A model generated the notes under the pieces. The model saw only the letters and a program-made list of their open reading frames with translations, had not been told where the DNA came from and made no database searches. From NCBI GenBank assembly GCA_041521345.1, contig JBGOHB010000004.1: a DNA stretch of 64,000 bases; one strand, written 5' to 3'. The position numbers were made by a program, and so were the translations under genes. Positions 25,205-33,406 of this stretch are shown one piece after another; position 1 is the first letter of the stretch; every line of letters begins with the position of its first letter. Source of the DNA: Virgibacillus_N oceani_A. Its GTDB lineage: Bacteria > Bacillota > Bacilli > Bacillales > Amphibacillaceae.

Positions 25205-26088
25205 AACCGCCCTCCATTATTAATATGTTTAAAAATCTCCTCAATACTTGGCTTTTCAATAAGAAACATCTCAGAGTATGTATTCGGCAGTAATGCTGCA
25301 ATATATTCAGCATCTTTTCTCTCTTGTAACGTAATTTCAAATACCCCGTTTATACATTCAAATTGAAACCCGTGATCCAGCAGCATAGTTTCAGTAAGTG
25401 AGTCATTCTTTACCTTCAATCTATGGCCATATTTCTTTTGTATATTTTCGATATAATCCAGATAGATTTTCTTTCCGTCTTTTAAAAACAAAAGTCTGTT
25501 TGATAAATGTTCGATGCTATCCAGTTTATGACTGGAATATATAATGGTACTGCCCTTTTTTTTCATGTATTGAATGGCATCAGCAAACACATCAACATTA
25601 ATCGGATCCAGACCACTAAATGGTTCATCTAAAATTAAAAACGCAGGGTAATGGATAACAGCAGTAATAAATTGGATTTTTTGCTGGTTTCCTTTTGATA
25701 AGTTAGCTGGCATTTCATTTCTGTATTCTTCAACCTGAAAAAATTCCATCCAAAAATCAATATTCGACATTAGTTCTGTTCTGTTTTTTCCTTTTAGCAT
25801 ACCAAATCCGAGTAACTGCGAATAGACGTCTGTCTTTCCGAATAACCCTCTTTCTTCTGGCAAATAGCCGATATCATTTTTTATGTGGAATGTTTGATCA
25901 CTGATTGTAATTTCACCTTGATCAGGCTTATACATATCCAAAATCAATTTGAATAACGTGGTCTTCCCTGCCCCGTTATGACCAATCACGCCCAGTACCT
26001 CATTCTCTTTTAAATCCATTGAAAAATGACGAAGGGCGGTTTTGTCTCCAAATTTTTTTGTTATATTGTTTATTTCTAAAAAAGACAT
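25201..26088 (-). CDS. ABC transporter ATP-binding protein (YvfR-like)
   Basis: 295 aa. Walker A GHNGAGKTT (about residue 36), Q-loop in IGYLPEERGLFG, signature NLSKGNQQKIQF, Walker B FLILDEPFSGLDP and switch His in IIYSSHK. The last 80 residues form the extra C-terminal domain seen in NatA/YhaQ-type exporters. First gene of the four-gene operon; RBS AAAGGA/GGGAGG upstream. Confidence 0.9.
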   Translation of the reverse strand: MSFLEINNITKKFGDKTALRHFSMDLKENEVLGVIGHNGAGKTTLFKLILDMYKPDQGEITISDQTFHIKNDIGYLPEERGLFGKTDVYSQLLGFGMLKGKNRTELMSNIDFWMEFFQVEEYRNEMPANLSKGNQQKIQFITAVIHYPAFLILDEPFSGLDPINVDVFADAIQYMKKKGSTIIYSSHKLDSIEHLSNRLLFLKDGKKIYLDYIENIQKKYGHRLKVKNDSLTETMLLDHGFQFECINGVFEITLQERKDAEYIAALLPNTYSEMFLIEKPSIEEIFKHINNGGRL

Positions 26089-26271
26089 CTGTCCTTTCCT
26101 CCCCCTTGCTGCTATTTCATCATTCTAAACTAATTGTAATACGTATTAAGAGAACTGATTAGTAGCTAATGTCATTAATTGAAAATGACATTTGTCATGT
26201 TTTTGTTTTTAACAAAATAATTAGCGACGCATTCCCTTTTAAAACAGAAATTTCCTTTCAAAGTAAAATAA

Positions 26272-26311
26272 ACCAGCAGAAGAATTAGGTTATTCTTCTG
26301 CTGATTTTTGT
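26272..26311. terminator. Inverted repeat, likely terminator
   Basis: CAGCAGAAGAA-ttaggtta-TTCTTCTGCTG followed by ATTTTTG on the plus strand: an 11-bp perfect stem. Confidence 0.65.
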
Positions 26312-26503
26312 TTATTGAACGCTGGTATACTGGAGTTCAAGCTGTATTTCTATAACCCTGTCCCTTGGAAGAACAGTAGCTTTTGCAACCTCTTCCGCTT
26401 CGGTTTCCATACCACTTTCTAAAAGCCGCCGCTCCCTCGGTTCTTCCTGAACCGCAAAAGCAATTCGTAATGATTCGACAGAGACTATGTAGCACCCCCA
26501 CAA
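26312..26503 (-). pseudogene. Unrecognised C-terminal protein fragment
   Basis: The minus frame encodes SLRIAFAVQEEPRERR...ESGMETEAEEVAKATV...RDRVIEIQLELQYTSVQ, which has protein-like composition and is followed directly by a strong hairpin. It has no RBS or plausible start and begins at a C5/G5 hairpin (26494-26520). It looks like the surviving end of a lost gene. Family not recognised. Confidence 0.3.
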
Positions 26504-26571
26504 AAGTAAAATTTTGGGGGCTTTAACATATCATCCTAACATAGTTGCTCATTAGCGTTTACAACTTAAAA

Positions 26572-27858
26572 TTAGCTTTCCATCAAATTAGCCGCATTCA
26601 GATAACCGTCCCCCTGCACATTGGGTGCTTGTCCCATATCTTCACTCGCATCCATCAATTGCTGTTTCACTTCATCAGGGGTAAGATCCGGATTGCTTTG
26701 AAGTAACTGTGCAGCCACACCAGCACAGATTGGCGTTGCCATGGAAGTTCCTGATAAAGAAGTATAACTTGAACCGACTCGAGCTGATTTATTGGTCTTA
26801 TCAAGAAATGATCCGGACGCCCTTAGAGAAACAACCTCTACACCTGGTGTCAATAAATCCGGTTTCATATATCCATCAATCGTCGGGCCTCGGCTGGAAA
26901 AATCAGCCACAGTATCGTCTGAGCGATCGGTATTATTATGATCATCAGCAGCGCCAACGGTAATGACTTTCGGGCTGATGCCGGGGCTTCCAATAGTCCC
27001 TTCTTCAGGTCCTGAGTTACCTGCTGCTATACAAACTACCATACCTGCATCCCAGGCTGCTTCCACAGCCCTTACCACCGGGTCTTCTGCTGCTGGAACG
27101 GTCGCATTTGATCCAAGTGACAAGGAAAGAATACCTATATCATGCGCTGACTGGTTTTCGATACACCACTCTACCCCTTCAATGACTGTAGATAGAGAAC
27201 CGGAACCCATTTTGTTTAGCACTTTCACGCCAATGACGTTTGCTTCAGGTGCGGGGCCTTTATATTGCCCATCTGAGGCAGCGCCATCACCAGCCGCATC
27301 ACCAGCACAGTGAGTGCCATGTCCATTATCATCATAGGATTCAGTCTGATTGCCTACAAAATCCTGAAATGCCGTAATGCGTCCTTCCAAATCAGCATGG
27401 GGTTCAATGCCAGTATCAATAACCGCGATGGTGACATCCTTACCTGTCAAGCCGTTTTCCTGTAATTGATGGGAGTTTATCGAGGGAGTTGCAGTATCAA
27501 GTAAAGTAGTTACTTCTCTATCATAGTGGATTTTTTTGATGTGGTTGCAGGTGTCAACCAATTTTTCAATACTTTTCATTGAAAGATTGGCAGAGCAACA
27601 CGAAATAGAAGGAAATTCACGTAACTTACGGTTTTTCATGTTTTTTACATCGCTTAACCCTAAAGTGTAACTGCCATTCTCAAATTCTATGATAATGGAC
27701 ATACGTTTCATACTCTTTCTGATATTCTCCAATGGCCGGTGTAAAAAGCATGGCACGAAGCGAAACGGCCGGTAAAAATCAACGAAATTACGTTTTATTT
27801 CTTTATCTAATTTCCCTCCCTTTCGTCTACCTAATTCAATCATGGAAAAATTCAACAT
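26572..27858 (-). CDS. AprX-like intracellular subtilisin-family serine protease
   Basis: 428 aa, ATG 27858 with AAAGGAG 9 nt upstream. The S8 catalytic triad is visible: Asp in VAVIDTGI-type AVIDTGIEPHADLEG, His in DDNGHGTHCAGDAAG, Ser in SLSGTSMATPICAG; the oxyanion Asn is in CIAAGNSGPE. There is no signal peptide and no proprotein pattern of secreted subtilisins. Length and layout fit B. subtilis AprX (442 aa), an intracellular or cell-lysis-released protease of stationary phase. It appears monocistronic. Confidence 0.85.
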   Translation of the reverse strand: MLNFSMIELGRRKGGKLDKEIKRNFVDFYRPFRFVPCFLHRPLENIRKSMKRMSIIIEFENGSYTLGLSDVKNMKNRKLREFPSISCCSANLSMKSIEKLVDTCNHIKKIHYDREVTTLLDTATPSINSHQLQENGLTGKDVTIAVIDTGIEPHADLEGRITAFQDFVGNQTESYDDNGHGTHCAGDAAGDGAASDGQYKGPAPEANVIGVKVLNKMGSGSLSTVIEGVEWCIENQSAHDIGILSLSLGSNATVPAAEDPVVRAVEAAWDAGMVVCIAAGNSGPEEGTIGSPGISPKVITVGAADDHNNTDRSDDTVADFSSRGPTIDGYMKPDLLTPGVEVVSLRASGSFLDKTNKSARVGSSYTSLSGTSMATPICAGVAAQLLQSNPDLTPDEVKQQLMDASEDMGQAPNVQGDGYLNAANLMES

Positions 27859-28154
27859 AAAATATTCTCCTTTCGTGGATATACGTTATGTTACGTAAAT
27901 ACTTGGAAAAGAGAATATACAGTTGTGCAGAAAAATAGAAAACAGGCTTAAAACTAGTAAAAATGCAGTTCTATAAAATTGAATTCAAGATGTTCTTATG
28001 TCAGGGATAAAGAAAAATTCACATTCGACAGTATGGATAATCCTTCCATTGCCTAAATAAAAAACCAAGCAAGTTCAGCCTGGTTTAACCTTAAATATTC
28101 AATAAAAAGTCGTACTTTGGCTATGTACATATTTCTCCAGCAAATCCACAAATC
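27859..28154. other. Intergenic, no gene seen
   Basis: About 300 bp between two minus-strand genes. A weak hairpin AAACCA...TGGTTT (about 28062-28085) past the tetR stop could be its terminator. The rest is AT-rich and should hold the aprX promoter, which I cannot place with confidence. Confidence 0.4.
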
Positions 28155-28736
28155 TTATTTCGAAACTCCCCTGTAAAAAACTGTCCAGGCACCTTCTAAA
28201 CGATCCTGAAACTCTTCTTCACGGTAAATAAAACTTTCTGTAAATAAGCCATCCATTAAACAATAAAAGCCTGCCCTGAATACGGGAAAAGAGTCATTTA
28301 ACACTCCTTCATTTCTCCCCTGCTCATAAAAATCTTTTAGTATCTCATCAATTTTTTCATCACCTGCCTGCACGAGCCTGCGCAGATCTTCAACTAATGC
28401 TGCAGGCGGAAACAGCATTAAACGCTTGTATAACATACCTTCATGCTTCCCGCGAATAAAATCAGTACTATCGGCTAAAACTAGATATATTCTTTGTTCC
28501 GTTGGTTTTACCTTATGCGCATGTGCACTCGTGACCATCACTTCTATCCATTCTTTCATCACCTTTTCAGCCACTGTGAAAAACAATTCATCCTTACTGG
28601 TAAAATGATTGTACAGTGATGGCTTTCGTATGCCCACTGCTCCAGCAATATGTGCAAGCGTAGTACCTTCATAGCCATTAATGGCAAATGATGAAAGTGC
28701 TGCTTGGAGAATCTTATCCCTTGTTGTATCTGACAT
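28155..28736 (-). CDS. TetR/AcrR-family repressor of the SMR pump (YvdT-like)
   Basis: 193 aa from ATG 28736, chosen for the GAGGGGGAG RBS; an in-frame upstream start lacks one. The N-terminal HTH (ILQAALSSFAINGYEGTTLA, VGIRKPSLYNHF) is typical; the helical C-terminal ligand domain is variable. It is divergent from two SMR genes, and an 18-bp palindrome sits at their promoter. In B. subtilis yvdT neighbours the SMR pair yvdRS. It probably represses the pump until a toxic cation or similar ligand binds. Confidence 0.85.
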   Translation of the reverse strand: MSDTTRDKILQAALSSFAINGYEGTTLAHIAGAVGIRKPSLYNHFTSKDELFFTVAEKVMKEWIEVMVTSAHAHKVKPTEQRIYLVLADSTDFIRGKHEGMLYKRLMLFPPAALVEDLRRLVQAGDEKIDEILKDFYEQGRNEGVLNDSFPVFRAGFYCLMDGLFTESFIYREEEFQDRLEGAWTVFYRGVSK

Positions 28737-28786
28737 ATATGACTCCCCCTCATTTAAATAATTACACACACAAATATATAATGCAA

Positions 28787-28816
28787 TTGCCTATGGAATG
28801 AATGGTATGCTATACT
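28787..28816 (+). promoter_or_regulatory. Sigma-A promoter of the SMR operon
   Basis: TTGCCT (28787-28792) and TATACT (28811-28816), 18-nt spacer. The palindromic operator begins 6 nt downstream, over the start site. Confidence 0.6.
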
Positions 28817-28821
28817 AATAT

Positions 28822-28839
28822 CTAACTACCGTTAGTTAG
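28822..28839. promoter_or_regulatory. TetR operator palindrome
   Basis: CTAACTA-ccgt-TAGTTAG is a perfect 7-bp inverted repeat with a 4-nt centre. Its size and place are typical for a TetR dimer. A half-like AAGTTAG follows at about 28847. Confidence 0.7.
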
Positions 28840-28878
28840 TATTTAAAGTTAGTTTACCAGAAAATGAGGTGTTTGCAA

Positions 28879-29220
28879 ATGAATACGAGATGGCTCCTTG
28901 TTGTCATTGCTGCTATTTTTGAAGTTGGTTGGGCAACAGGGCTTAAATATGCAAACGATACGCTTACATGGACCTTAACGGCAATCGCTGTTGTTGTGAG
29001 CTTTTGGCTGCTCATTAAAGCGGCAACATTACTTCCAACCAGTACGGTTTATGCTGTTTTTGCCGGATTGGGAACCGTTGGGACTGTAATTGTTGATATT
29101 GTATTTTTTAATGCGCAAATTCATTTTTGGATGATTATGTTCGTTGCACTTCTGCTTACAGGTGCCATCGGATTGAAAATGGTAACAGGTGAATCATCGG
29201 AAAGGGGATCATACTCATGA
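28879..29220 (+). CDS. Paired SMR efflux subunit 1
   Basis: 113 aa from ATG 28879 with GAGGTG upstream. Four membrane helices, the essential Glu in helix 1 (AAIFEVGWATGLKYAND), and the family's YAVFAGLGTVGTVIVD helix 3. Its C-terminal tail (GESSERGS) is longer than in subunit 2, as in heteromeric SMR pairs with opposite topologies. Expected to expel cationic drugs or guanidinium-like compounds using the proton gradient. Confidence 0.88.
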   Translation: MNTRWLLVVIAAIFEVGWATGLKYANDTLTWTLTAIAVVVSFWLLIKAATLLPTSTVYAVFAGLGTVGTVIVDIVFFNAQIHFWMIMFVALLLTGAIGLKMVTGESSERGSYS

Positions 29221-29534
29221 ACTGGGTTATACTTATTATTGCCGGATTCTTTGAGGTTGCCGGTGTCACTGGCATACAAAAAATTACAATTGGGGAAAAG
29301 ATAACAGGATTTATCTTTTTAATTGGCGGATTCATTATCAGTTTCACTTTACTGTCTATTGCGATGCAAACCATTCCGCTTGGTGTCGCTTATGCCGTTT
29401 GGACTGGGATAGGAACCGCGGGAAGCGCAGTCATCGGCATGATTTTCTATTATGAATCTGCAGATCGCTTGCGTTTGTTTTTCATGGGTATGGTAGTAAC
29501 AGCTGTGATAGGATTAAGGCTTGTTTCTCCTTGA
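29217..29534 (+). CDS. Paired SMR efflux subunit 2
   Basis: 105 aa; ATG overlaps the stop of subunit 1 (ATGA) and has GGAAAGGGG upstream. Helix 1 Glu is in AGFFEVAGVTGIQ and helix 3 is YAVWTGIGTAGSAVIG. Forms a heterodimer with subunit 1 by analogy with YkkCD/YvdRS. Confidence 0.88.
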   Translation: MNWVILIIAGFFEVAGVTGIQKITIGEKITGFIFLIGGFIISFTLLSIAMQTIPLGVAYAVWTGIGTAGSAVIGMIFYYESADRLRLFFMGMVVTAVIGLRLVSP

Positions 29535-29685
29535 GTTTGTCCTTCATTCCTTCAAGTATGGCCAAAACATTTGAGAAGATCTGACTTGATGCTTTCATTG
29601 AAAAAGCAGTTCCTTTATCTTAGTATTAGCTATATATTAATAAGGTTTTGCTCTTTTGCAGATATTGAGAAAGGAAAGTCAAACG

Positions 29686-31083
29686 ATGGCTAAGGAAATA
29701 TTATCGCCTGTACATAGAAGACTGCTTGTCGCAATTGCGCTGGCGGGGTCTTTTCTATCCGTATTAACACAATTTCTCCTCATCACAGCCTTCCCTAAAA
29801 TCATGGCTGAATTTGAAATTAATGCGAGTCAGGTGCAATGGTTAACGACCAGCTTTATGTTAGCAATAGCTATACTTATTCCTATGACGGCATACTTGAT
29901 TGATAAATTTAAAACAAGAACCTTGATGATAAGTGCTATGCTTTTGTTTTTCCTGGGAACATTGCTCGGATTGTATTCACCTTCCTTTGAAGTCTTGCTT
30001 GCGGGACGCATCATTCAAGGGATTAGTTCCGGGATTATGATGCCTTTGATGCAAACAATCCTGTTTCTTGTTTATCCACGGGAAAAGAGAGGTTATGCCA
30101 TGGGGTTGGCCGGTCTTGTCATTAATGTAGCACCTGCCATTGGCCCACCAATTTCCGGCGTGCTTATTAATCACTTTGAATGGCGCTCGGTATTTCTCTT
30201 TACACTTCCGGTAGCAGCAATCATACTGGTGTTTATTATCCTGTTTATGCGCAATGTAACCGAGCAGCGGGAGACAGAAATCGACTTTTTCTCTATTTTC
30301 TTATCAACCATTGGTTTTGGTGGTGTGCTGTACGGATTTAATGTGATAGAATCTGAAACGGCTGGCAACGTCGCCACCCTCAGTATAAGCGTAGGTTTCG
30401 CAGCCATTATTTTATTCGTGGTGAGACAGCTGCGTTTGAAAACACCGATTCTTGAACTTCGCGTACTAAAGGTGCCAGTTTTTGCACTTGTGACAGTTAT
30501 ATCTATTATATCTTTCAGCTTACTGATTTCGATCGAAACCATTTTGCCCATGTACGTACAAAATGCGCAGCAGCTTTCCCCTTTATATGCGGGACTTGTG
30601 GTAGCACCCGGTGCCTTAACACTTGCGGTAATGAGCCTTTTTGCCGGAAATTTATATGATAAGTACGGCGGGAAAATCATTACTATTATTGGTTTTGTTT
30701 TACTCTCTGTCAGTACACTTTGGTATTACTTTGGACTTGAGACAACCAGCTCATTCGTATTCACATCATTTCTTTTCATGATGTCCATGGCTGGGGTGGC
30801 ATTGATCAATATGCCGATTATGACTGCCGGCATTAACGCTTTACCGGATAAGTTAATTCCACACGGAACGGCGATTATTAATACCGCTCGGCAATTCGGC
30901 GGATCACTCGGACTGACATTTATTATTTCCTTTATTACCATGGTTGCTTCAGGTGCCGGAGAGGCGGATCCATTAAATTTCCTTCATGGCGTAAAAACTG
31001 CACTTTATGTTGCTTTTCTATTTTCTGTTACAGGGCTGGCGCTTTCACTTTTTTTGAAAAGAGATAAGCGAACTGCTAGGTAA
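29686..31083 (+). CDS. MFS drug efflux transporter, DHA2 (14-TMS) family
   Basis: 465 aa from ATG 29686 with AAAGGAAAG 8 nt upstream. DHA2 motif A is DKFKTRTLMISAM, motif C appears as LAGLVINVAPAIGPPISGVL, and FNVIESETAG lies in the central loop. Fourteen membrane segments expected. Likely proton-driven drug export. It lies after the SMR pair in the same direction but 150 nt away, and may have its own promoter. Confidence 0.88.
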   Translation: MAKEILSPVHRRLLVAIALAGSFLSVLTQFLLITAFPKIMAEFEINASQVQWLTTSFMLAIAILIPMTAYLIDKFKTRTLMISAMLLFFLGTLLGLYSPSFEVLLAGRIIQGISSGIMMPLMQTILFLVYPREKRGYAMGLAGLVINVAPAIGPPISGVLINHFEWRSVFLFTLPVAAIILVFIILFMRNVTEQRETEIDFFSIFLSTIGFGGVLYGFNVIESETAGNVATLSISVGFAAIILFVVRQLRLKTPILELRVLKVPVFALVTVISIISFSLLISIETILPMYVQNAQQLSPLYAGLVVAPGALTLAVMSLFAGNLYDKYGGKIITIIGFVLLSVSTLWYYFGLETTSSFVFTSFLFMMSMAGVALINMPIMTAGINALPDKLIPHGTAIINTARQFGGSLGLTFIISFITMVASGAGEADPLNFLHGVKTALYVAFLFSVTGLALSLFLKRDKRTAR

Positions 31084-31138
31084 TAAACAGGAAATAAAGT
31101 ATTGATTGCAGGGACCCGCCTGCCTGGATTTCATTTAA

Positions 31139-31174
31139 AAAGAGGTTTCCAGCTACTTCATTGGAAACCTCTCT
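31139..31174 (+). terminator. Hairpin after MFS gene
   Basis: AGAGGTTTCCA-gctacttca-TTGGAAACCTCT is a strong stem, but the following CTATAATC is not U-rich, so it may act as a terminator only with A-rich support in the other direction. Confidence 0.5.
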
Positions 31175-31316
31175 ATAATCTCAACAATTCACACCTTATT
31201 ATACCTCTGCTAGCTACAGCTGCCAGCTTATTTATGATATTTTGACTCAAAACTATTTAATATGTGAATTGCATCTTTAAAAAAGTACTGCCTCCGTCCA
31301 TTTCTTTTGAACTCCC

Positions 31317-32501
31317 TTATTTTCCAACGGCAACATTTTCATTTGAATCCTCACGCTTACCTCTGGAAACAAATCGACTCACCGCAAGGGCAATCGCTCC
31401 ATCTCCGGTTACGTTACATCCAGTTCCCAGGCTGTCTTGCGCCATATAAATCGCAATCATAATGCCAATGGCTGCCTCATTAAACCCAAGCATGGAAGTG
31501 AGGAGGCCGGATGCTGCGATAATTGCTCCACCTGGTACACCTGGAGCTGCAATCATGATCACACCGAGTCCCAATATAAACGGGAAAATCATCCCGAAAG
31601 TTGGCGTTGCTAAATCTCCAAACAGCATCATGACAGTCATCGAAGCCATTGTAATAGTAATCGTACTGCCGGCCAGATGTATATTCGCACATAAAGGAGC
31701 AATTGAATCGGCAATAGCATCGGCTACTTTATTTCGCTTAATCTGCTCAGTGGTGACTGGAATCGTTGCGGCACTGGACATTGTACCAATACCTGTAAAA
31801 TAAGCAGGCAGCATGGTTTTTATCAGACTAAAAGGATTGCGTCCCGTAAGACCACCCGCAATGGAAAAAGCACCAATTAAATATAGCCAATGAGTAGCCA
31901 ACGCCAATAGCAGCACTATACCAAAAGAACCCAATGTCTCCCAAACAGTTCCTTCAGCTGCTAATTCCGCAAAGATACTCCCGATATAAAATGGTAATAG
32001 CGGTATAATGACACCCCAAAGGAATTTTTCAATAAGATTCTTTCCCTCATCAAAAAAGGATTTTAAAGTTGTTGCATTTGTGCTTGCAATGCCAATTCCA
32101 AAAATAAATGCTGTTACCAATGCAGTAATAATCCCCATTGCTGGATCGATGGCAAATTCAAAAAGTGCTGAGAATCCATTTTCATCTGAAATCGCAGGTG
32201 CAGTTCCGTCAAGAAACATCGGAAGGATTAATGTTGCTATTACAAATGCTAATACCCCGGCTATAACAGTCGATCCATATGCAAACCCAGCAGTTAAACC
32301 GAGCACTTTTTCGGAATTCTTACCCATACTGCTTATACCACTTGTTATAAAAAATAATATGATGAAAGGAACAATGTACGTGAGAAATTCACCAAAAATC
32401 ATTTTAAACGTGACGATGTATTCCATGATCGCTTCATTAACAAGTAAACCAATCCCAATACCAGCTACAATACCAGCCAATAATTTTAATATAAGCTTCA
32501 A
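31317..32501 (-). CDS. Dicarboxylate/amino acid:cation symporter (DAACS)
   Basis: 394 aa from TTG 32501 with GGAGGGTG 8 nt upstream. Multi-pass SDF-family transporter: VPFIILFFITSGISSMGK, the serine-rich hairpin region TMSSAATIPVT (HP1), and the substrate/cation site AGSTITITMASMTVMML with GVPGGAIIAASGLL (HP2). It imports glutamate/aspartate, a C4-dicarboxylate or similar with Na+ or H+. A strong promoter and structured leader lie about 330 nt upstream. Confidence 0.88.
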   Translation of the reverse strand: MKLILKLLAGIVAGIGIGLLVNEAIMEYIVTFKMIFGEFLTYIVPFIILFFITSGISSMGKNSEKVLGLTAGFAYGSTVIAGVLAFVIATLILPMFLDGTAPAISDENGFSALFEFAIDPAMGIITALVTAFIFGIGIASTNATTLKSFFDEGKNLIEKFLWGVIIPLLPFYIGSIFAELAAEGTVWETLGSFGIVLLLALATHWLYLIGAFSIAGGLTGRNPFSLIKTMLPAYFTGIGTMSSAATIPVTTEQIKRNKVADAIADSIAPLCANIHLAGSTITITMASMTVMMLFGDLATPTFGMIFPFILGLGVIMIAAPGVPGGAIIAASGLLTSMLGFNEAAIGIMIAIYMAQDSLGTGCNVTGDGAIALAVSRFVSRGKREDSNENVAVGK

Positions 32502-32625
32502 TTATAACACCCTCCATAGAACCAAATTATGATCCCTATTATATTATTTCTATATCGAGTAAATATGCTATTTCTTCCCTAAAATCATTCATTAGCGGCA
32601 TCATAAGGATCTGTTATTTTTTCAC

Positions 32626-32676
32626 TTAATTGTCGTCTAAGTCACATCTGTTTTCATTATTTACATCGTATTCCAC
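32626..32676 (-). CDS. 16-aa leader ORF upstream of the symporter
   Basis: GTG-started ORF (MEYDVNNENRCDLDDN) with a near-perfect AAAGGAGGT 5 nt before it. It lies between the structured leader and the symporter start on the same transcript. The RBS strength argues it is translated; its role could be leader-peptide control, or it may be the stub of a lost gene. Confidence 0.4.
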   Translation of the reverse strand: MEYDVNNENRCDLDDN

Positions 32677-32711
32677 CTTAACCTCCTTTCTGCAGCAGTT
32701 CATAAATCAAT

Positions 32712-32828
32712 TAGTTGACAATCACAACCTGGAAAGAAGGCGGTTACAAAAACTTGTCTGCTTCGTAATTTAAACGGGTATTCACCTTTTAAACCCGCCT
32801 TCACAAATGGTTAGTGCTGTCAATTGAT
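32712..32828 (-). promoter_or_regulatory. Structured 5' leader with three-way junction, possible riboswitch
   Basis: On the minus strand ATCAATTGACA pairs with TGTCAA(cta)ATTGAT, then CAC(t)AACC with GGTTGTG. Next GAAGGCGG pairs with CCGCCTTC (32736-32743 / 32795-32802) and encloses two arms, CGGGT...ACCCG and TTACGAA...TTTTTGTAA. I do not recognise a known riboswitch class. The outer inverted repeats also allow a MITE. It follows a strong promoter. Confidence 0.5.
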
Positions 32829-32831
32829 TTT

Positions 32832-32860
32832 AATATACTCTAATTGTAAATAGTTGTCAA
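32832..32860 (-). promoter_or_regulatory. Strong sigma-A promoter for leader and symporter
   Basis: Minus strand TTGACA (32860-32855), 17-nt spacer, TATATT (32837-32832). Start near 32825, so the symporter mRNA would carry a leader of about 325 nt. Confidence 0.75.
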
Positions 32861-32963
32861 TTTTTTAAATTATTATTAATTTGATGACCAAAACAGGTTC
32901 CACTAACTTAGTGAAACCTCCTCTATATGCTCCATACAGCTACCTGTAACTTTTCGTATTTTA

Positions 32964-33184
32964 TTAAAAATGATAAGCCTGATCAGCTGCTTCTATCCCT
33001 TGATATGTCTCCAAATACGTTCACCCATCGCTTGGAACTTCATAGTTATTTGTAAGTTTGCGCAGCTCATTAAATTCTGCTGATAAATCTGCTTGTTCTG
33101 CACCATTTGCTTTTACTTTCGCATTTATATCTGCAACAATATCCCGAACTTGTGCCAATTCCGGATGATTTCTCCCATATAACT
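32964..33184 (-). pseudogene. RIC/ScdA di-iron repair protein remnant
   Basis: Minus frame reads LYGRNHPELAQVRDIVADIN then KLTNNYEVPSDG, a stop, and the same frame resumes as TYLETYQGIEAADQAYHF. This is the C-terminal region of ScdA/YtfE-type iron-sulfur repair proteins (LRKLTNNY.VP.dAC.TY). The expected Cys is a TGA, the N-terminal two thirds are absent, and the final HIHLENNILFP is lost. Confidence 0.65.
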
Positions 33185-33406
33185 AATTTGGACAGAAAAA
33201 AACTTGACCTATATCAAGTATCTGAACATAACTTAATAAACTTTCATAATTCAGTTCATGCGTAATAGGTAAAGAACAGAAAATGTTTTTCTCATCCAAT
33301 GAATGGATTCTCGGTCTTAAACATCGCTTTCCAAATTAGAAAATTCATTTTACCTCTATGAGAATCATAACTTATAGTCAGAACATTTATAATGGGAGGT
33401 TTTCGC

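Noticed and set aside
31139..31174. AGAGGTTTCC...GGAAACCTCTCT, similar to the 43.07-kb integrase end
   Set aside because: Explained as a perfect hairpin after the MFS gene; similarity to the coding stub is limited to AGAGG/CCTCT ends.
32886..32935. GGTTCCACTAACTTAGTGAAACCTC, resembling the integrase stub at 43 kb
   Set aside because: Match is short, needs a gap, does not keep a frame and has no att core beside it; it is also a simple hairpin.
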